From assembly GCF_050717635.1 (NCBI RefSeq), contig NZ_JBOITO010000002.1:186001-250000 (forward strand): 64,000 nucleotides of DNA, read 5' to 3'. The notes beneath the pieces are model-generated. The model was not told the origin of the DNA. It did not search any database and was given only the letters and a program-made list of their open reading frames with translations. The stretch comes from Clostridium_AD sp050717635. GTDB taxonomy: Bacteria > Bacillota > Clostridia > Clostridiales > Clostridiaceae. Position 1 is the first letter of the stretch. Every line of letters begins with the position of its first letter. Shown here one piece after another: positions 61,019 through 64,000 of the stretch. The translations under genes and the position numbers were made by a program.

Positions 61019-61840
61019 ATGAAAAATAAGAATGAAGTAACGATACATTCATCTGCTGCTGAATATTTAACATATATTGCTGCGGTTGGTGATAGTGATG
61101 AAAGTTTGGAAATGCGTTATGAGGAAGAGAATATTTGGCTGACACAGAAGATGATGACAGCATTATATGATGTTAGTCTGCCAACCATCAATGAACACAT
61201 AAAAAAAATATATGATGATGCTGAACTTGCTTCAGACTCAACTATTCGGAAATTCCGAATAGTTCAAACGGAAGGTTCCCGGCAGGTAAATCGCGAAGTG
61301 ATTCAATATAATTTACAGGCAATTATTGCGGTAGGTTTTAAAGTCAATAATGAACGTGCTGTGCGATTTCGCAAATGGGCAGGTCAAATTGTAAAGTATT
61401 ACACAATTCAAGGATGGACGATGGATAAGGAACGTCTGAAAAAGGGTCATATGTTTACGGATGAATATTTTGAGCGTCAGCTACAAAGCGTTCGTGAAAT
61501 ACGGCTTTCTGAACGCAAGTTTTATCAAAAAATCACAGACTTGTATGCTACATCTTTTGATTATGATAAAAATTCGAAGACTACAAGGAGGTTTTTTCAA
61601 ACAGTACAAAATAAAATGCATTGGGCAGTTCACAGGCATACTGCAGCAGAACTGATTGTAGAACGAGCTGATGCTGAAAAAGAACATATGGGATTGACTA
61701 CATGGGAATCTGTACCCAAAGGAAAAATTGTTAAATCTGAGGTTGCGATTAGCAAAACAAATTGTGTTTACAATTTGTTCACGCACCACGGGGTTTTTTA
61801 TGAGCGAAGCGAATTTGCTAATAAATTAGAGAGGGGGTAA
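61019..61840 (+). CDS. RhuM family protein, C-terminus replaced by MITE sequence
   Basis: From ATG 61019 (GAGGG upstream), 273 residues. RhuM features: N-I-W-L-T-Q-K-M-M-T-A-L-Y-D, T-I-N-E-H-I-K-K-I-Y, R-E-V-I-Q-Y-N-L-Q-A-I-I-A-V-G-F-K-V-N, and F-R-K-W-A. Family members run past 320 residues; here homology ends near residue 244 and the last 24-30 residues (N-C-V-Y-N-L-F-T-H-H-G-V-F-Y-E-R-S) are read from the element at 61749-61822 in a non-native frame. RhuM is found on mobile islands; function unknown. Confidence 0.8.
   Translation: MKNKNEVTIHSSAAEYLTYIAAVGDSDESLEMRYEEENIWLTQKMMTALYDVSLPTINEHIKKIYDDAELASDSTIRKFRIVQTEGSRQVNREVIQYNLQAIIAVGFKVNNERAVRFRKWAGQIVKYYTIQGWTMDKERLKKGHMFTDEYFERQLQSVREIRLSERKFYQKITDLYATSFDYDKNSKTTRRFFQTVQNKMHWAVHRHTAAELIVERADAEKEHMGLTTWESVPKGKIVKSEVAISKTNCVYNLFTHHGVFYERSEFANKLERG
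61749..61822 (+). repeat. MITE-like element inserted in rhuM
   Basis: TTAGCAAAACAAATTGTG ... GCGAATTTGCTAA, same layout as 59614-59687 with scattered substitutions. Confidence 0.8.
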
Positions 61841-61844
61841 GAAC

Positions 61845-62558
61845 GTGAGTGTTGGAATTGATGGATGTAATGGTAAGTGGGTTGCAGTTTATATAACTAA
61901 AAGCCATTTTGAGGTTGGTAAATTTAATACTATAGAGGATATATGCAATAGATATCCAGAGGCTCATAGTTTTATAATTGATATTCCAATAGGTCTTGCT
62001 GAAAGTGAAGGTGACATACGCCCAGATCGTCTTGTAAGAAAGGAGCTTGGAAAGAAGAGCTCAAGCATATTTGAAGTTCCTTGTAGACAAGCTATATATG
62101 CTAAGGATAAAATAACTGCTAGGGAACAAAACATTGCTATTTTGGGGAAAAGCCTTTCAGAACAAACTTTAGGTATATCTAAAGCAATAAAGCAAGTGGA
62201 TGAATTCTTGCAGAGTAACATTCAGTGGAAAAACAAGCTGGTTGAAAGCCATCCTGAATTTTGTTTTTTAAAACTCAATAACAATATACCAGTGCTTGAG
62301 AATAAAAAATCTAAGGAAGGTCAGCACAAACGTCTTGAAATAATTAGACGATATTATCCAGATGCAAATCAAGTTGTAGATAAATTTTTATACGATGTGT
62401 CATCAAGAAAGAAAATTGATGATGTTATTGATGCCATGTGTTTGGCAGTGATTGGAAAAATGATTATAGAAAATGGACTTAAGACTATTCCTGAGAATCC
62501 TATGATGGATTCAAAAGACATAATGATGCAAATGGTTTATGCAGAGTGGTTGGATTAG
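61845..62558 (+). CDS. DUF429 family protein
   Basis: A 237-residue protein with GTG start after GAGGGGG. RNase-H-like start S-V-G-I-D-G-C-N-G-K-W-V, then I-I-D-I-P-I-G-L-A, S-S-I-F-E-V-P-C-R-Q-A, V-E-S-H-P-E-F-C-F and D-D-V-I-D-A-M-C-L-A are DUF429 landmarks (predicted nuclease of RNase H fold). It lies four bases after the altered rhuM end, so its expression may now depend on that fusion. Confidence 0.85.
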   Translation: MSVGIDGCNGKWVAVYITKSHFEVGKFNTIEDICNRYPEAHSFIIDIPIGLAESEGDIRPDRLVRKELGKKSSSIFEVPCRQAIYAKDKITAREQNIAILGKSLSEQTLGISKAIKQVDEFLQSNIQWKNKLVESHPEFCFLKLNNNIPVLENKKSKEGQHKRLEIIRRYYPDANQVVDKFLYDVSSRKKIDDVIDAMCLAVIGKMIIENGLKTIPENPMMDSKDIMMQMVYAEWLD

Positions 62559-62582
62559 CTAGTTGCATATCCAGACTTGAAT

Positions 62583-62654
62583 GGTGGTAAATTTGATGTG
62601 CTCATATCCTCCGAAGGACGTAAATAAATTATAAACAATTTGTTTTATACCACC
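62583..62654 (-). repeat. Variant MITE-like element, reverse copy
   Basis: Bounded by GGTGGTAAA and TTTATACCACC; inside (reverse) AAACAAATTGTTTATAATTT, ACGTCCTTCGGAGGATATGA. Central stem CCTTCGGAGG replaces CCCCGGGG of the other copies while still pairing. Confidence 0.65.
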
Positions 62655-62819
62655 CCAGCAGCGTCATCTCAACAAATAGAAGCAAATACTACGATCTCGG
62701 AGGTTATTGGCAAGTGGGCTAGGCATACTACTAGGGTAACTGTGACTTGGGAAGAATAGTAAATTAATCGAATAAATTTTAATTGGTAATGCATTCAGCG
62801 ATAAAATAGGAAGGTTAAA

Positions 62820-63143
62820 TTGGAAATAGGTTCTAGTGTTAAACCATATCCTCATAAAGAAAAAGATCTTAAAACTTATATTCAAGAATTTTTAGAAAAG
62901 AATAAAATGATGGCAGATATAAGTAAATACGAATTAAAAACCGTTAGGGTTAATGTATTAAATGTTGAGAGAACATTTGGTGATAAAATTTTATCGGTTA
63001 AAAGACATGCAATTGATGGAACAATAAATAAAAAAGTAAGGCATATATATGATGTAACTCAATTATACAAGCTGAAAGAAATGCAAGATTTTATTGCGCA
63101 TAAGGGATACTTAAAGGAAAGTAATAAATTGTTTGTTTATTGA
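62820..63143 (+). pseudogene. AbiEii/AbiGii toxin C-terminal fragment
   Basis: A 107-codon frame with AGGAAGG before ATG 62820. V-N-V-L-N-V-E-R-T-F-G-D-K-I-L-S-V-K-R-H-A and K-V-R-H-I-Y-D-V-T-Q-L-Y-K-L are from the C-terminal half of AbiEii-type nucleotidyltransferase toxins. The catalytic N-terminal G-S motif region and the AbiEi antitoxin are absent, so it cannot be a working toxin-antitoxin system. Confidence 0.7.
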
Positions 63144-63693
63144 AATTGATGAATAAAAATCAATAAATTCTTGTAGATCATTATATGAATTATGTAAGTT
63201 ACTTATTTTGCCCCTTATAGTTTAAAATAAATAAGGATAAACAAGTATAGACAAGTATAACTACATCAACAAGCACGTTGTGGAAGTAGTTTAGAAAGAA
63301 ATGGAGACAGCAGATAAATATATATGCTGTCTCCATTTCTTTGTGTTATGTAAATTTTTTTTTAATTAAAGGGGGACTTCAATTAAAAAAAATCAATTAC
63401 TTTCTATGTACGTATAATAACAATTTTCTGTGTCAGTGTAGTGACAAAACTAAAGATTAATTGTAAATTAAAGAAACTGATTTTAAAATATTTATTGGTT
63501 TTAGAGTTTCTCTAAATTTTCAACATTTATTGACATGAGTGGTAATCTGTATAAAGTTGTAGATGTTTTTAGGATTTTATATTCTGGACTTTTAAAAAAA
63601 ATATTTTTTTTATTTCATGCATTTGATGTTGGATCCTCCCTAAGGCTCATTTACATTGTTTTATAAGTGCCTGGCACCTTAGTGAGGAGGTTT
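63144..63693. other. Gene-free stretch with terminator
   Basis: Perfect 18-base stem at 63295-63312/63324-63341 (AAAGAAATGGAGACAGCA), a terminator. Near 63666 the motif AAGTGCCTGGCACCTT, a small palindrome of the kind seen at transposon ends, precedes the transposase relic. Confidence 0.6.
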
Positions 63694-63801
63694 GGTGACG
63701 AACTTGCTTTTGCATATAATCTTAAAAGAGTTATATCAATAATAGGGTTTAAAGGGTTAATGGAAAGAATCACTGAAAAAATGCAATATACCAGTTGCTG
63801 A
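63694..63801 (+). pseudogene. Transposase C-terminal relic (IS1182-like)
   Basis: Frame G-D-E-L-A-F-A-Y-N-L-K-R-V-I-S-I-I-G-F-K-G-L-M-E-R-I ending at TGA 63799. The A-Y-N-L-K-R-V-I-x-I motif parallels the IS1182 relic at 38.9 kb (Y-N-L-K-R-V-I-N-I-L-G). Confidence 0.6.
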
Positions 63802-64000
63802 GGTTCCGGCAGGAAGTCAAGTAGTTTTTGAGACATGTGATTGCTTTGAAAATCAAATACAATCACAAAATACTATTATGAAAAACCTTGATTGGAATAG
63901 GATTAATCCAGCTACTGGTCCTGATTTAGGAGTTTTAGGTAGTAGCTTAAAAGAAAACTTTATTAAAATCCTACCAATAGTCAATGGTCAGGTTGAGTTT
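63788..64000 (+). pseudogene. Acetamidase/formamidase fragment with internal deletion, runs off the window
   Basis: Open frame I-P-V-A-E-V-P-A-G-S-Q-V-V-F-E-T-C-D-C-F...L-D-W-N-R-I-N-P-A-T-G-P matches the N-terminal region of FmdA-type amidases, lacking the first residues and a start. After N-P-A-T-G-P the chain jumps to D-L-G-V-L-G-S...I-L-P-I-V-N-G, which in the family lies about 30 residues later, so a segment between two G-P sites is missing. The transposase relic abuts its 5' end. Confidence 0.65.

Noticed and set aside
62820..63143. Working AbiE toxin-antitoxin system
   Set aside because: Only the C-terminal part of an AbiEii protein is present and no AbiEi partner exists.

Overview
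The window looks like chromosome from a low-GC, spore-forming, anaerobic clostridial Firmicute. The DNA is very AT-rich, ribosome binding sites are strong AGGAGG types, intrinsic terminators are abundant, and there are sporulation genes (spo0A, sigK, an alpha/beta small acid-soluble spore protein, a SleL/YaaH-type spore hydrolase). No rRNA, tRNA or CRISPR array was seen.

Layout. 0-5.2 kb: end of a DUF4825 gene, an unknown gene, then a MarR-MATE drug-efflux operon and a PadR-HAAS membrane protein operon, each preceded by a promoter overlapped by a perfect palindrome. 5.2-11.4 kb: orphan glycine-betaine binding protein with permuted lobes, GH2 glycosidase, SstT, CutC, and a 48-residue lysine-rich protein. 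11.5-17.5 kb: minus-strand operon DUF2207 - zinc-ribbon protein - LemA - membrane protein. 17.7-23.4 kb: an XRE-like regulator and the sporulation group. 23.5-34.2 kb: small membrane proteins, several gene relics, a SPOCS-like protein, YjeM, a double-receiver HD-GYP protein, and a MerR regulator divergent from a protein made of three fused RidA domains.

34.2-39.1 kb is an accessory island. It holds a 157-residue protein with an IscB-like PLMP segment plus an HNH nuclease (IshB-like), two unknown genes, a double winged-helix protein with an Ada-like zinc tail, and a repeated hairpin motif, followed by debris (LRR protein, IS1182 transposase).

39.2-48.5 kb is the most coherent pathway: a DeoR regulator divergent from class II aldolase, 5'-deoxyadenosine/MTA deaminase, NP-I nucleoside phosphorylase, APC permease, MtnK-like kinase, MtnA-like isomerase and YqhD-like alcohol dehydrogenase. 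Together these could degrade the 5'-deoxynucleosides left by SAM and radical-SAM enzymes to hypoxanthine, DHAP and a reduced C2 (or methylthio-C2) alcohol, an anaerobic version of the DHAP shunt. The segment carries relics of duplicated members and lies between 81-bp perfect direct repeats.

48.5-64 kb is mosaic: nitroreductase, stress-type small proteins, an APC permease, an AGCS alanine symporter, the aspartate decarboxylase/aspartate:alanine antiporter pair (aspD-aspT), and a zone of truncated genes (DUF1848, RhuM, AbiEii, formamidase, transposase) that contains four copies of a roughly 70-bp MITE-like element. One copy supplies a start codon and another a new C-terminus.
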